Positions 16,366-24,130 of a stretch of 64,000 nucleotides of DNA are shown here, piece by piece. How positions within the stretch are numbered: position 1 is the stretch's first letter; every line of letters begins with the position of its first letter. The notes under the pieces were generated by a model. It did no database searches, was not told the DNA's origin, and saw nothing but the letters and a program-made list of their open reading frames with translations. The position numbers and the translations under genes are program-made. The DNA is taken from positions 1 through 64,000 of IMG/VR virus record IMGVR_UViG_3300008448_000014. One strand, written 5' to 3'. This DNA is from a virus.

Positions 16366-16591
16366 TTTTCATTTGTTTTATAATTTCACTTTCATTTTCA
16401 AATACATATCTATACTTAACATCTTTATACTCTTCTATAATATATGGGTTTTCCATTTTTCTAAAAAAGTTTTTATCATCTTTAGTTTCTACAGCTAATA
16501 TAAAATGACTATGATTATATCCACAAACAACACCACTGTATTTAGGATGTGTTATAATAAATCCTTTAAAGAGATTGAATAGGTTTTCCAT
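16352..16591 (-). CDS. Hypothetical protein, 79 aa
   Basis: Beta strands near the start (GFIITHPKYSGVVCGYNHSHFILAV) suggest a small SH3-like barrel. It overlaps both neighbours. Function unknown. Confidence 0.6.
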   Translation of the reverse strand: MENLFNLFKGFIITHPKYSGVVCGYNHSHFILAVETKDDKNFFRKMENPYIIEEYKDVKYRYVFENESEIIKQMKNVKL

Positions 16592-16904
16592 TTACATCTA
16601 GGTTTAAGCTTAATAATCTTTGTTCCACTTCAAATTCCACTTTTAATAATAAACTAATTTTTTCTTCTAGTTCACTATTAATAATTCTTCCTACAAAAGG
16701 AAGAAGCTCATCTAGATTGGTATATACTCTTGGTAAACCATATTTAGTTTTAATCTGAGAGTATTTAAACCCAGGTATTTTAGTAAGGTCTTTAAACACT
16801 GTATTCATATAATGTACAACTGAAGGTACACCTATTTCCATACCATAAAATCCTTCTTCTATATATTCCTTATAAAAGGAATTAAATTCATTACTTGTTC
16901 TCAT
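16566..16904 (-). CDS. Hypothetical protein, 112 aa
   Basis: ATG at 16904 (RTSNEFNSFYKEY) preferred over 16928, which adds a poorly conserved-looking lead. Helical, with KYGLPRVYTNLDELLP in the centre. No family recognised. Confidence 0.6.
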   Translation of the reverse strand: MRTSNEFNSFYKEYIEEGFYGMEIGVPSVVHYMNTVFKDLTKIPGFKYSQIKTKYGLPRVYTNLDELLPFVGRIINSELEEKISLLLKVEFEVEQRLLSLNLDVNGKPIQSL

Positions 16905-16957
16905 ATTTTTTAATTTTAAGGGAGACAAATATAATTCATCTCCCTGATTATTCCTAA

Positions 16958-17356
16958 TTATTCTTCCAGTTTTGGTAACTCAATTGGGGTTAATTTAGTT
17001 TCTAATTCTTTAAATGCAGCTTTTATAGCAAATACTTCAGCTTCTTTCCTAGATTTACAAAAATGATTTTCTACTGATGCTTGCATTATTTCCCATTCCC
17101 ATTCTTCAGTGCTATTAGGAGTTCTTATAATATTTATAGATAGTTCATGCTGATCAAATACATCAAATAATGTTCTTGGTTGAACATCTATAACAGTGCT
17201 TATTCTATCATCTGATATACCTTCATCTAATATAGCTTGTTTAAATTCTTCTGGAACAGAATCTGTATTCATAGATTCCATCATCATTTCTAAAAACCAA
17301 TCCTTAACAACTTTTGCTGCTAAAGGATATTTACTCAATAATTCCTGTGCTTTCAT
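16958..17356 (-). CDS. Hypothetical phage protein, 132 aa
   Basis: Begins KAQELLSKYPLAAKVVKDWFLEMMMES, then an alpha/beta part (FDVFDQHELSINIIR ... EEWEWEIM). I have seen this kind of protein in Bacteroidota phages as a conserved hypothetical. Overlaps the next gene upstream by 26 bases. Confidence 0.65.
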   Translation of the reverse strand: MKAQELLSKYPLAAKVVKDWFLEMMMESMNTDSVPEEFKQAILDEGISDDRISTVIDVQPRTLFDVFDQHELSINIIRTPNSTEEWEWEIMQASVENHFCKSRKEAEVFAIKAAFKELETKLTPIELPKLEE

Positions 17357-17900
17357 ATTCTTTTATTTTATTTAAATTTAATTGTTCATCTTGGTCATCC
17401 CAACCTCTCCAGACTTCTTGATCTTCTTCAAACTTTACATCTAATTTTTCTTCCCAGAAATCTATTAAATCTTGTGTCTTTTTAAAGATTCTAACTTGTA
17501 AAGCAATTTCATCTCTATGTTTTCCATTTATTAAAATTTTAACAGCTTTAGGAAACACATCTTGAAACTTTTTTGAAGTTTTAGAATATTTACCTTGTCT
17601 AATTAAATCAAAATCTTCTTTGAATTTATCATCAAGTTTATATACTACTACTACAAATCCATCTTCATAATCATAGTCTTCTATTACATTTTTAGTTCTT
17701 TCATGTTCAAGGTCTAGAAATTCTCTAAATTTATCTAGATTGGGAGGTTTAAATAATAAACATATACAATCCTTATATTGATGTTCTTTGTCAATATCTG
17801 TACTATATGCATTTATAAACCCATTATCTTTTAAAGAATTCTTTGGTATTTGTAAGGTGGGAACCATAAAAATACTAGTTATGGTTTTCTTTATATCCAT
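17331..17900 (-). CDS. Conserved phage hypothetical protein, 189 aa
   Basis: Alpha/beta, acidic. ALQVRIFKKTQDLIDFWEEKL followed by DQEVWRGWDDQDEQLNL looks like a conserved phage signature. Adjacent to the FEN-type exonuclease (1-base gap). No catalytic motif identified. Confidence 0.65.
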   Translation of the reverse strand: MDIKKTITSIFMVPTLQIPKNSLKDNGFINAYSTDIDKEHQYKDCICLLFKPPNLDKFREFLDLEHERTKNVIEDYDYEDGFVVVVYKLDDKFKEDFDLIRQGKYSKTSKKFQDVFPKAVKILINGKHRDEIALQVRIFKKTQDLIDFWEEKLDVKFEEDQEVWRGWDDQDEQLNLNKIKEYESTGIIE

Positions 17901-17901
17901 A

Positions 17902-18732
17902 TTATTTTAAATTTTTAATTTCTTCTAGAGTGTGTAACTTTAAAACTTTATAGTAAAGTCTTATTTGTTGTTTTGCCTCTATATTATTATTTTTTGTGGC
18001 TTTTAAATATGCTAAATAAATAGCTTTTATAAATTGATAATCTGTCATATCAATATGTAGATTATTTTCACACCATGCTTTCCCTACACCTTTTGCTCCT
18101 GGTACACCATCTGTACTATCTCCAGTAATAATTTGTGTAGCTCTAGCAAGTCTACTTTCTTTTTCAGAGATGTATTTAAACTCTCCTAGAACATCATTAT
18201 AACCTCTATAATCATATAAAGGTATGTTTGGGCTATAATAGAGAACATCTTTGTCTATAGAGCTTACTACGCAGTTTCCAGAGCATTCACTAACAGCATC
18301 AATAATGTAATCATCAGCTTCTCCACCATGAGCTTCAATAGCACCTAGTTCATTAATCATATACTCTTTAATAATAGGAAGAAGAGGACTCTTTATAACA
18401 TTCTTTCTATTAGCCTTATATTCAGGAAATATTTTATATCTAAAATTATTCTTTCCTCCTATAAATATATATGTTTGTACAATATTATACCATTCTTCTA
18501 CATTAATTTGTATTTCTTGTAGTTTTGTTCTAGTTCTATATTTAGCTTCCTCTAATTGTTCTTCTTCTGTAGGAAACTCAAATAAAGAATCTTCAGGAAA
18601 ATATGTTGCTGTGTACATTATACTGTCAGCATCTATTAACAACACTCTATCAGAATCATCATAACTAGTAGGACAATTCTTCACTGCTCTTATAATCTCT
18701 TCTACGTTTTGTTTTACTGGTCCTTGTATCAT
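17902..18732 (-). CDS. 5'-3' exonuclease (FEN / T4 RNase H family)
   Basis: 276 residues. Metal-site motifs in order: VLLIDADS, YKANRK, GGEADDYIID, VSSIDKDVL, and a helix-hairpin-helix-like ITGDSTDGVPGAKGVGK. This family removes RNA primers and 5' flaps in replication. It probably works with the family A polymerase at 45212, which has a 3'-5' but no 5'-3' exonuclease domain. Confidence 0.92.
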   Translation of the reverse strand: MIQGPVKQNVEEIIRAVKNCPTSYDDSDRVLLIDADSIMYTATYFPEDSLFEFPTEEEQLEEAKYRTRTKLQEIQINVEEWYNIVQTYIFIGGKNNFRYKIFPEYKANRKNVIKSPLLPIIKEYMINELGAIEAHGGEADDYIIDAVSECSGNCVVSSIDKDVLYYSPNIPLYDYRGYNDVLGEFKYISEKESRLARATQIITGDSTDGVPGAKGVGKAWCENNLHIDMTDYQFIKAIYLAYLKATKNNNIEAKQQIRLYYKVLKLHTLEEIKNLK

Positions 18733-18737
18733 ATTAT

Positions 18738-18959
18738 TTATTTAATTATTTTTACTTCTCCTTGTGTTTCCATCCAAACATGTGCTCCACAACTAAGAGG
18801 TTTATCTGGACTATATACTATTTTACTAGGACCAACTATCTCAACTTCATGAGCATATTTATTCTCTTTATAAGTCTTAACAGTTAGAACAGGGTTTTGA
18901 ACCCCATTCTTTCTGTTATCTTTCACCACATGCTGATTCACATGTATTATTGTTTTCAT
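18738..18959 (-). CDS. Conserved small phage protein, 73 aa
   Basis: KTIIHVNQHVVKDNRKNG ... PVLTVKTYKENKYAHEVE ... DKPLSCGAHVWMET is a signature I recognise from small hypothetical proteins of diverse phages. Beta-rich. Function unknown. Overlaps the metallopeptidase-like gene by 44 bases. Confidence 0.75.
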   Translation of the reverse strand: MKTIIHVNQHVVKDNRKNGVQNPVLTVKTYKENKYAHEVEIVGPSKIVYSPDKPLSCGAHVWMETQGEVKIIK

Positions 18960-19314
18960 CTTCTTTTATTTTTAAAATTTGATTAGTTAAATACTCTAAA
19001 GTATAAGCATAAGCTTCTTCTGATTCATAACAATATTGTATTCCTATTTTCTTAAACAAGAACACAATAGCATGGAATGCTTCGTGAGCTACAATTCCTG
19101 GATTATCTATATCATCTTTAAATCTTATAAGAATGCATCCACTTCTCATTTTATGTGTAGTAGCAATAGCTTTTTGATTAGCCATGTGTTTCTTAAAATC
19201 TTTCTCAGATATATTCTCTTTAATTTCTTTATATAAATCTTCATCTGATTGTCCTATAGATACAACTATATCATGTCCATACACATCTAGTGGTATTATT
19301 TTAAATATGTTCAT
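18916..19314 (-). CDS. Putative zinc metallopeptidase (HExxH)
   Basis: 132 residues. GIVAHEAFHAIVF carries HExxH, and EEAYAYTLEYL one helix later supplies a possible third ligand Glu. The N-terminal half is beta-rich. A phage-encoded intracellular protease is possible; substrate unknown. Confidence 0.6.
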   Translation of the reverse strand: MNIFKIIPLDVYGHDIVVSIGQSDEDLYKEIKENISEKDFKKHMANQKAIATTHKMRSGCILIRFKDDIDNPGIVAHEAFHAIVFLFKKIGIQYCYESEEAYAYTLEYLTNQILKIKEDENNNTCESACGER

Positions 19315-19538
19315 ATTTTCTGTTTAAAAGATTCAATAATTTGTGGAACCATAGATCTCACTTCTCTTGGTACTCTTTGAAAAAACCAACGCACATCTAT
19401 TTCATATTCATTACCATTAGGATCAACTCCTTGTGGATGAATAATCCAAAAACTATATTGCTCTTTTTCATATATAACAAATCCTTCATACCATATTTCA
19501 TTGAATGAAGGATTTTTATTAATTGATATTTGTATCAT
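19311..19538 (-). CDS. Hypothetical protein, 75 aa
   Basis: Aromatic-rich beta part (YSFWIIHPQG ... YEIDVRWFF) then a C-terminal amphipathic helix. Overlaps the HExxH gene by 4 bases. Function unknown. Confidence 0.6.
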   Translation of the reverse strand: MIQISINKNPSFNEIWYEGFVIYEKEQYSFWIIHPQGVDPNGNEYEIDVRWFFQRVPREVRSMVPQIIESFKQKI

Positions 19539-19549
19539 GTTTAATTATT

Positions 19550-19972
19550 TTATCTATCACATACTACTTGTGCTTCAGGAAATTCTTTTAAAGCTTTTAA
19601 ATATTCTTCTATCCAAGGAACAAAGTTATGATACATTCCCCATCCATTTGAACTATTAAACTTTTCATAATGCTTAGGTCTGGCTTTCATATCTTCTAAT
19701 CCTTTTTCTATAATATCAATTATTTCATACGCTCTTACAGGATTGTCTTCTTCAAACTTATACTCAGCTTGGAGATCATCTTCTGGAATGTTATATTCTG
19801 GTTTTAATTGATATGGTCTCCATAAAGCATTATATATTCCTGCTTCATCAGCCATTTTGTTAAGATTATGTGTAATGTTTGCACTATACACTTCTTCTCT
19901 TCTAGGTTCTAATGTCACACCTTCATCATAACTGATAAGGTAGTTTCTATATAAGGATACATCTAAACTCAT
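19550..19972 (-). CDS. Conserved phage protein, 140 aa
   Basis: SANITHNLNKMADEAGIYNA and FNSSNGWGMYHNFVPWIEEYL are strong signatures of a conserved phage protein family of unknown function that I have met in many phages. Overlaps the next gene by 4 bases. Confidence 0.75.
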   Translation of the reverse strand: MSLDVSLYRNYLISYDEGVTLEPRREEVYSANITHNLNKMADEAGIYNALWRPYQLKPEYNIPEDDLQAEYKFEEDNPVRAYEIIDIIEKGLEDMKARPKHYEKFNSSNGWGMYHNFVPWIEEYLKALKEFPEAQVVCDR

Positions 19973-20217
19973 AGCTCCACTTCTTTAGGGTTCCAAGAAT
20001 AAATATATAATCTATAATCTTTACCTCCTGGTAATTTACTTTTTAATTTAGGAGAAAAACCTTTAACATCATTTTCCAGTTGTTCTACATTCAATATCAT
20101 TCTTTCTCCTTTATGGATTATTTCCATAGATTCTTTATTTCTAATACAACCAGTCACTTCATAATCTCTTACAGAAACTGTGGCATCATTGTTTAGTTTT
20201 GTTACTTCTTTTCTCAT
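19969..20217 (-). CDS. Hypothetical protein, 82 aa
   Basis: Beta-rich with basic C-terminal half (GFSPKLKSKLPGGKDYRLYIY). No family recognised. Tight operon spacing. Confidence 0.6.
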   Translation of the reverse strand: MRKEVTKLNNDATVSVRDYEVTGCIRNKESMEIIHKGERMILNVEQLENDVKGFSPKLKSKLPGGKDYRLYIYSWNPKEVEL

Positions 20218-20222
20218 TTTTT

Positions 20223-20471
20223 CTATTTTAAAATTAATGTTGATACTAATAATCCTATAGCACTACCAAAAGCAGCACCTAATGCGTATACAATTCTATC
20301 TGTTAATGTTCCAAATGCAACTTTCTTTACATTCCAACTCCATATTAGAGAAATCATAAATCCACAGAAAAATACACCTACATAAAATATCTTACTTAAG
20401 AAGTATGTATTAACTGCAACAAAGAACACTTGTATAAATCCTGTTATAAATAGTTTTATTGAATCTCTCAT
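20223..20471 (-). CDS. Small membrane protein, 82 aa
   Basis: Three hydrophobic segments: LFITGFIQVFFVAVNTYFL, YVGVFFCGFMISLIWSW and YALGAAFGSAIGLLVSTLIL. Overlaps the end of the dNMP kinase gene by 4 bases. Probably acts in the inner membrane; role unknown. Confidence 0.65.
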   Translation of the reverse strand: MRDSIKLFITGFIQVFFVAVNTYFLSKIFYVGVFFCGFMISLIWSWNVKKVAFGTLTDRIVYALGAAFGSAIGLLVSTLILK

Positions 20472-21796
20472 ATTATTCCTTCTATAGTTAATACTTGTCT
20501 CATCTTCTCTATAAGATCTTCTATAGATCCATTATTGATAATTTCATAATCAAACTCAGCATCATCAAGAGCTGTTTCACTTGGATGTAAATCTGCAGCA
20601 ATAAGTTTTATCTCGTGATATAGAACTTGTGCTTCTGAGAAGTCATTGTTTATAAAACAAAAATCTTGATATACTTCAGTGACTTCATAGGATCCAGAAG
20701 AAACACCTTCAGGATCTGTCCAGTATACTTTATCACCAACTTTGTATCTTACTACTCTAATAGTAATACCTTTTCTTTCTTCAACAGCTTCTAATTCATT
20801 AGGAAATCTCATGTCCGTTATGCACCACGAAGGATAAATTAAATTATTTTCTTCTTCTTTTAAATACAAACCTTCTCTTTCCATAAAAGCATTTTCGTAT
20901 GCTTCAGAAGCTTCTTCAGCAGTATCAAAATATCCAAGAAATTTTTGTTTTCCCTTTATTTGTATTTGTGCTCTCCAATTATGACTATCTTTAGTAACGC
21001 CTTTATAACCAGAAGTATTATCTTTTCTTAAACTTTTATTAATTGACTGTACTGCATAGCTTACACATCTACAATTATCAGGAGAATACCCTTTGTTATT
21101 ATCAATTCTATCAATACTTAAACTTTCATTATAACCATTTTCAATTGCCCAATTAATAAAAGAAGTAATATTATTTAACCATTCTTCACACATGGTTATG
21201 CCTCTATTACCATAATCATTATATCTTGGATGTTTTGGATTATTACATCTTTGTTTTATATTATGATAAGTACGATAAATTTTAGTTCCTTTATAACCAT
21301 GATGTAGTCTATCATCAACACATGTGTTTGATTTAGATATATCACTTATTGGAACATAATCAGCAAACAAAGCATTAACCCATACATTTGTATGTAATCC
21401 ATCACGCATTGCTTCTGTACCAAGTTTTTGAAGGAGCTCACGTATTGTCATTTTAGTTATACTACCTCTAGGACTATTGTTCATATATTCTATATAATCC
21501 CACTCTTGTCCAAGAAATGTCTTTTTGAACTCTTGGTCTTCAAACTTCTCTACATCAATACCAGTTAGAAGAGAAGCTGTTGTTTTCAACTTTCCAGCAA
21601 ATTTCTTAACTTCCCAATCAGATACATAATGTTGATCAAAGTTTCTTAAATTAGAACCTCCTCCTCTTTTTAAAAATTCTGCATAAGTTCTATGTCTAGA
21701 ACTATTTGAATCTCCACATTCACTAGTCAGATACTGAATAATTTTGCCTACAGTGTCCTTTCCACTGCCAATCTTTCCATTGATACCTATTATCAT
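20468..21796 (-). CDS. dNMP kinase interrupted in frame by an HNH-AP2 endonuclease domain
   Basis: 442 residues. P-loop GKIGSGKD (7-14) and KFAGKLK / FLGQEWDY segments identify a T4 gp1-like deoxynucleoside monophosphate kinase. After NALFADYVP (to about 151) a foreign HNH-AP2 block runs to about residue 320, and the kinase resumes with WCITDMRFPNELEAVEER. A second small module (KVGDKVYWTDPEGVSSGSY, about 351-399) is inserted before the final DLHPSE ... DYEIINNGS part. The frame is intact throughout. The kinase would feed dNTP synthesis. Whether it folds with both inserts is unknown. Confidence 0.8.
   Translation of the reverse strand: MIIGINGKIGSGKDTVGKIIQYLTSECGDSNSSRHRTYAEFLKRGGGSNLRNFDQHYVSDWEVKKFAGKLKTTASLLTGIDVEKFEDQEFKKTFLGQEWDYIEYMNNSPRGSITKMTIRELLQKLGTEAMRDGLHTNVWVNALFADYVPISDISKSNTCVDDRLHHGYKGTKIYRTYHNIKQRCNNPKHPRYNDYGNRGITMCEEWLNNITSFINWAIENGYNESLSIDRIDNNKGYSPDNCRCVSYAVQSINKSLRKDNTSGYKGVTKDSHNWRAQIQIKGKQKFLGYFDTAEEASEAYENAFMEREGLYLKEEENNLIYPSWCITDMRFPNELEAVEERKGITIRVVRYKVGDKVYWTDPEGVSSGSYEVTEVYQDFCFINNDFSEAQVLYHEIKLIAADLHPSETALDDAEFDYEIINNGSIEDLIEKMRQVLTIEGII
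20837..21343 (-). mobile_element. In-frame HNH-AP2 homing endonuclease insert
   Basis: Residues about 152-320 of the kinase. GTKIYRTYHNIKQRCNNP and SIDRIDNNKGYSPDNCRC are the usual features of HNH homing endonucleases, followed by an AP2-type DNA-binding domain (SGYKGVTKDSHNWRAQIQI, then FDTAEEASEAYE). The insert has no intein splice residues (no terminal His-Asn, no nucleophile after it), no stop and no start of its own with a clear upstream signal. Boundaries are estimated from where kinase-like sequence stops and resumes. Confidence 0.75.
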
Positions 21797-21900
21797 TTTA
21801 TTGGTTTGTTTTTTGTGTTACACGTTTTACATTTAAGTGTTTCAGGGTCAAAGTTTTTCTCTGTCTTACACTTGTCACAATACTTATATAAAGCTATCAT
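21793..21900 (-). CDS. Tiny zinc-ribbon protein, 35 aa
   Basis: CDKCKTEKNFDPETLKCKTC gives two CxxC pairs. The stop overlaps the kinase start (ATGA). Probably binds zinc. Function unknown. Confidence 0.6.
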   Translation of the reverse strand: MIALYKYCDKCKTEKNFDPETLKCKTCNTKNKPIK

Positions 21901-21902
21901 TA

Positions 21903-22061
21903 TTAAGTAATTTTAATTCTACATCCCCATCTTGAACAAGCCATATAGACATCAAAATAATAATCTTGCCAGTAATATACTGGTTCATTTGATATTCCAT
22001 CCCAGAATCCTTTTTCTGATGTTTTCATCATAGTGAGTCTACTTATAATATTTTTTATCAT
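21903..22061 (-). CDS. Hypothetical small protein, 52 aa
   Basis: Starts at an ATG overlapping the stop of the 136-residue gene and ends two bases before the zinc-ribbon gene. Aromatic-rich (EPVYYWQDYYFDVYM). The consistent overlap pattern supports it as a gene. Confidence 0.6.
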   Translation of the reverse strand: MIKNIISRLTMMKTSEKGFWDGISNEPVYYWQDYYFDVYMACSRWGCRIKIT

Positions 22062-22468
22062 ATTCCTAATAATTTAATTATTTTTCTAAATGTGTTAATG
22101 TCTTTACATTCTCCATAGTATATTGAATCTTCTAATTCATTATTAATAATTCTAATTTTATTGTTATTAATAATGTATAAATCATAATCTCTCCCTACCC
22201 CTTTATAAAAAAGATTTTCTTCAGCTGGACGTTGTTTCCATCCTTCAGATTCTATTTGTTCTTTAGTGAGATAGGGAACTCTAAGTTGTTCTTTTCTTTC
22301 ATAAAGAAGAAGTATTCTATCTATTGTAAAAGGATCAGGAAATTTGCATTTCATCCACTCAGGTTCACTTTTACTTAAAGACTCTGAAAGAGGTGTAACT
22401 AATTGTTCATACTCATATCCAATACATATGTCTTCTATATCTGGAGTAAAATATTTATTGTTTTCCAT
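22058..22468 (-). CDS. Hypothetical protein, 136 aa
   Basis: Acidic N-terminus (FTPDIEDICIGYEYEQL), then CKFPDPFTIDRILLLYE and a beta part with LYIINNNKIRIIN. No recognised family. Follows the GIY-YIG gene at 22490 by 21 bases. Confidence 0.65.
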   Translation of the reverse strand: MENNKYFTPDIEDICIGYEYEQLVTPLSESLSKSEPEWMKCKFPDPFTIDRILLLYERKEQLRVPYLTKEQIESEGWKQRPAEENLFYKGVGRDYDLYIINNNKIRIINNELEDSIYYGECKDINTFRKIIKLLGI

Positions 22469-22489
22469 TTGTTTTCTTTTTTAATTGTT

Positions 22490-23317
22490 TTATATAAATT
22501 CAAATTTACAACACTTGCTATTTCTAATAAGTTGAGCATATAATGTCCCTACTTTTATATTATTTTTTATAGAACATTGTGTTATAGACTCAAATAATTC
22601 TTTTGTTTCTTTATTTATAATTTTTCTACATATTTTATCTTTTTGTTTTTGAAGTTGTTCTTTACTAGGTTTCCTACCTTTTAATTTTATACTTCTTTTT
22701 AATTTACTTTCTTCTGAATGTATTCTTCCTGTATTTATACTTATTAATCGTAATCTTTCAGTTTCAGAAATTTTTTTACCTTTATGTATAATAGACATTT
22801 TTTTACAAAATTCTTCAGACATTTTTCTACCTTTTAAAGCTTTTGATATTTTTAATTTAGCTTCTTCAGTATGTTTATAGTTTTTGTTTTTTAAACGTAT
22901 TTTTTCTTTTGTCTCTTCTGATAAACATTTTCCTTTTCTACTATTTGAAATTTTTTCTCTACCTTCTTTACTTATTTTTCTACCTATTCCTGCTTTAGAT
23001 ATTTTTTCTTTAGTTTCATTAGTATGTAACCATCCAAAAGAACCTTCACCAGATTCATTAACAAGATTTGCAAATTCATTACTGTTTACAATATTGTATA
23101 ATTCAGAAAAATATAATCCTTTTTCTCTAATATCTTCAATATTATTAGAAGTATATAATATTTTTGTTTTTATACTTTTTGTTGAAATTTTATGAAATTT
23201 TAAGTGTCTTACCCAATATTTTCCACTCCCTTTATATTTATAAGGATTTTGTATTGTTTTACCTAAATATTTTAAACCTAAAGGAGATTCTTTTAAATAT
23301 AAATAAATTGTTTTCAT
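22490..23317 (-). CDS. GIY-YIG-type homing endonuclease with NUMOD3 repeats
   Basis: 275 residues. N-terminal IYLYLKESPLGLKYLGKT is a variant GIY-YIG start (Y/LY ... YLG) with a YKGSG loop. From about residue 95 there are five or more NUMOD3-like units (TKEKISKAGIGRK, GREKISNSRKGK, SEETKEKIRLKN, AKLKISKALKGRK), then a NUMOD1-like tail. Free-standing, between an HNH gene and a hypothetical gene, with its own promoter-like sequence upstream. It presumably cuts a phage gene lacking the insert. Confidence 0.8.
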   Translation of the reverse strand: MKTIYLYLKESPLGLKYLGKTIQNPYKYKGSGKYWVRHLKFHKISTKSIKTKILYTSNNIEDIREKGLYFSELYNIVNSNEFANLVNESGEGSFGWLHTNETKEKISKAGIGRKISKEGREKISNSRKGKCLSEETKEKIRLKNKNYKHTEEAKLKISKALKGRKMSEEFCKKMSIIHKGKKISETERLRLISINTGRIHSEESKLKRSIKLKGRKPSKEQLQKQKDKICRKIINKETKELFESITQCSIKNNIKVGTLYAQLIRNSKCCKFEFI

Positions 23318-23337
23318 AGTAATAATTATTATTTATA

Positions 23338-23368
23338 CAAATGTAGAAAATTGTTTCCTAAAAAACAA
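23338..23368 (-). promoter_or_regulatory. Promoter of the GIY-YIG gene at 22490
   Basis: On the minus strand: TTG (23368-23366), 20-base spacer, TACATTTG (23345-23338), an exact match to TTG-N(17-23)-TAnnTTTG, with the ATG 20 bases downstream. AAATTGTTT and AAACAATTT within it form an inverted repeat. Confidence 0.7.
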
Positions 23369-23369
23369 T

Positions 23370-23774
23370 TTATTTACCATGTTCTTTATCATGACATTTA
23401 GAACAAACTAATTTTAAATCTTTGCTATCACAAAACAATCTTTGTACAAAACCAGGTAAATCATCAAATGAATTTAACTCTCCACATTCTATTGAATGAT
23501 GTACATTTACTTCTTTAGAGTCAAATAATTCAGCACATCCTTCACATTTGTACATCCACTTTCTTCTTTTATTTGGGCCTGTATAAGCTACTTTTTGACG
23601 TTCTTTACAGTTTTTAATTGGTAAAAACCATCTACTTTTTTGCCTTAAAGCACTTCTAATAGACCCAAAAAAAGCAGCACTACTTAGTGTACCATCTGCA
23701 AAAGGTTTTTCTATAATTCTTTTCTTTTTAGCTACTACTGTTGTAGCTTTTCTTTTTATTATTTTCTTTGCCAT
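23370..23774 (-). CDS. HNH endonuclease
   Basis: 134 residues. Very basic N-terminus, RSALRQKSRWFLPIKNCK, then zinc-bound HNH: CEGCAELF, VNVHHSIECGE, LKLVCSKCHDKEH. The family is common in tailed phages and may act in packaging or replication rather than homing. Its stop precedes the GIY-YIG promoter. Confidence 0.8.
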   Translation of the reverse strand: MAKKIIKRKATTVVAKKKRIIEKPFADGTLSSAAFFGSIRSALRQKSRWFLPIKNCKERQKVAYTGPNKRRKWMYKCEGCAELFDSKEVNVHHSIECGELNSFDDLPGFVQRLFCDSKDLKLVCSKCHDKEHGK

Positions 23775-23829
23775 AATATATTATTAATTAAAATAGAGTA
23801 ACAAAGTTAATTATTACTCTATTCAATTA

Positions 23830-24129
23830 CTAATTTATTTTATTAATTCTACTTTTAATAACTTTTTTCATAGTGTGAGAAGCTACAGAACTAACATAAG
23901 TTTGATTTTCTATATCATAATTTTCTACATAAATTTTATTTTTAATCTCTGTTTTAGTTTTAGCTTCTACTACAGCATAATAATCTTCTTCTGTTGCACC
24001 ATCTTTAGTTACTATTTGTCCATCACTTAGCACTACTATCAATTTGTCTCCTATTAATTTAATATTTTTATATGGAGATCCTTGGTTTTCTGCTATTTTC
24101 CTTAATATACTGTGTAAATCATCATTCAT
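23830..24129 (-). CDS. Hypothetical protein downstream of RIIA-like gene, 99 aa
   Basis: Directly follows the RIIA-like gene (1-base gap), the position of rIIB in T4-like phages, but no rIIB signature is evident. Acidic alpha/beta first half and a basic C-terminus (KKVIKSRINKIN). Confidence 0.6.
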   Translation of the reverse strand: MNDDLHSILRKIAENQGSPYKNIKLIGDKLIVVLSDGQIVTKDGATEEDYYAVVEAKTKTEIKNKIYVENYDIENQTYVSSVASHTMKKVIKSRINKIN

Positions 24130-24130
24130 A

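Noticed and set aside
20837-21343. Intein in the dNMP kinase
   Set aside because: No Cys/Ser at the first position with block A, no His-Asn at the end and no nucleophile after it; the block is a plain HNH-AP2 endonuclease.
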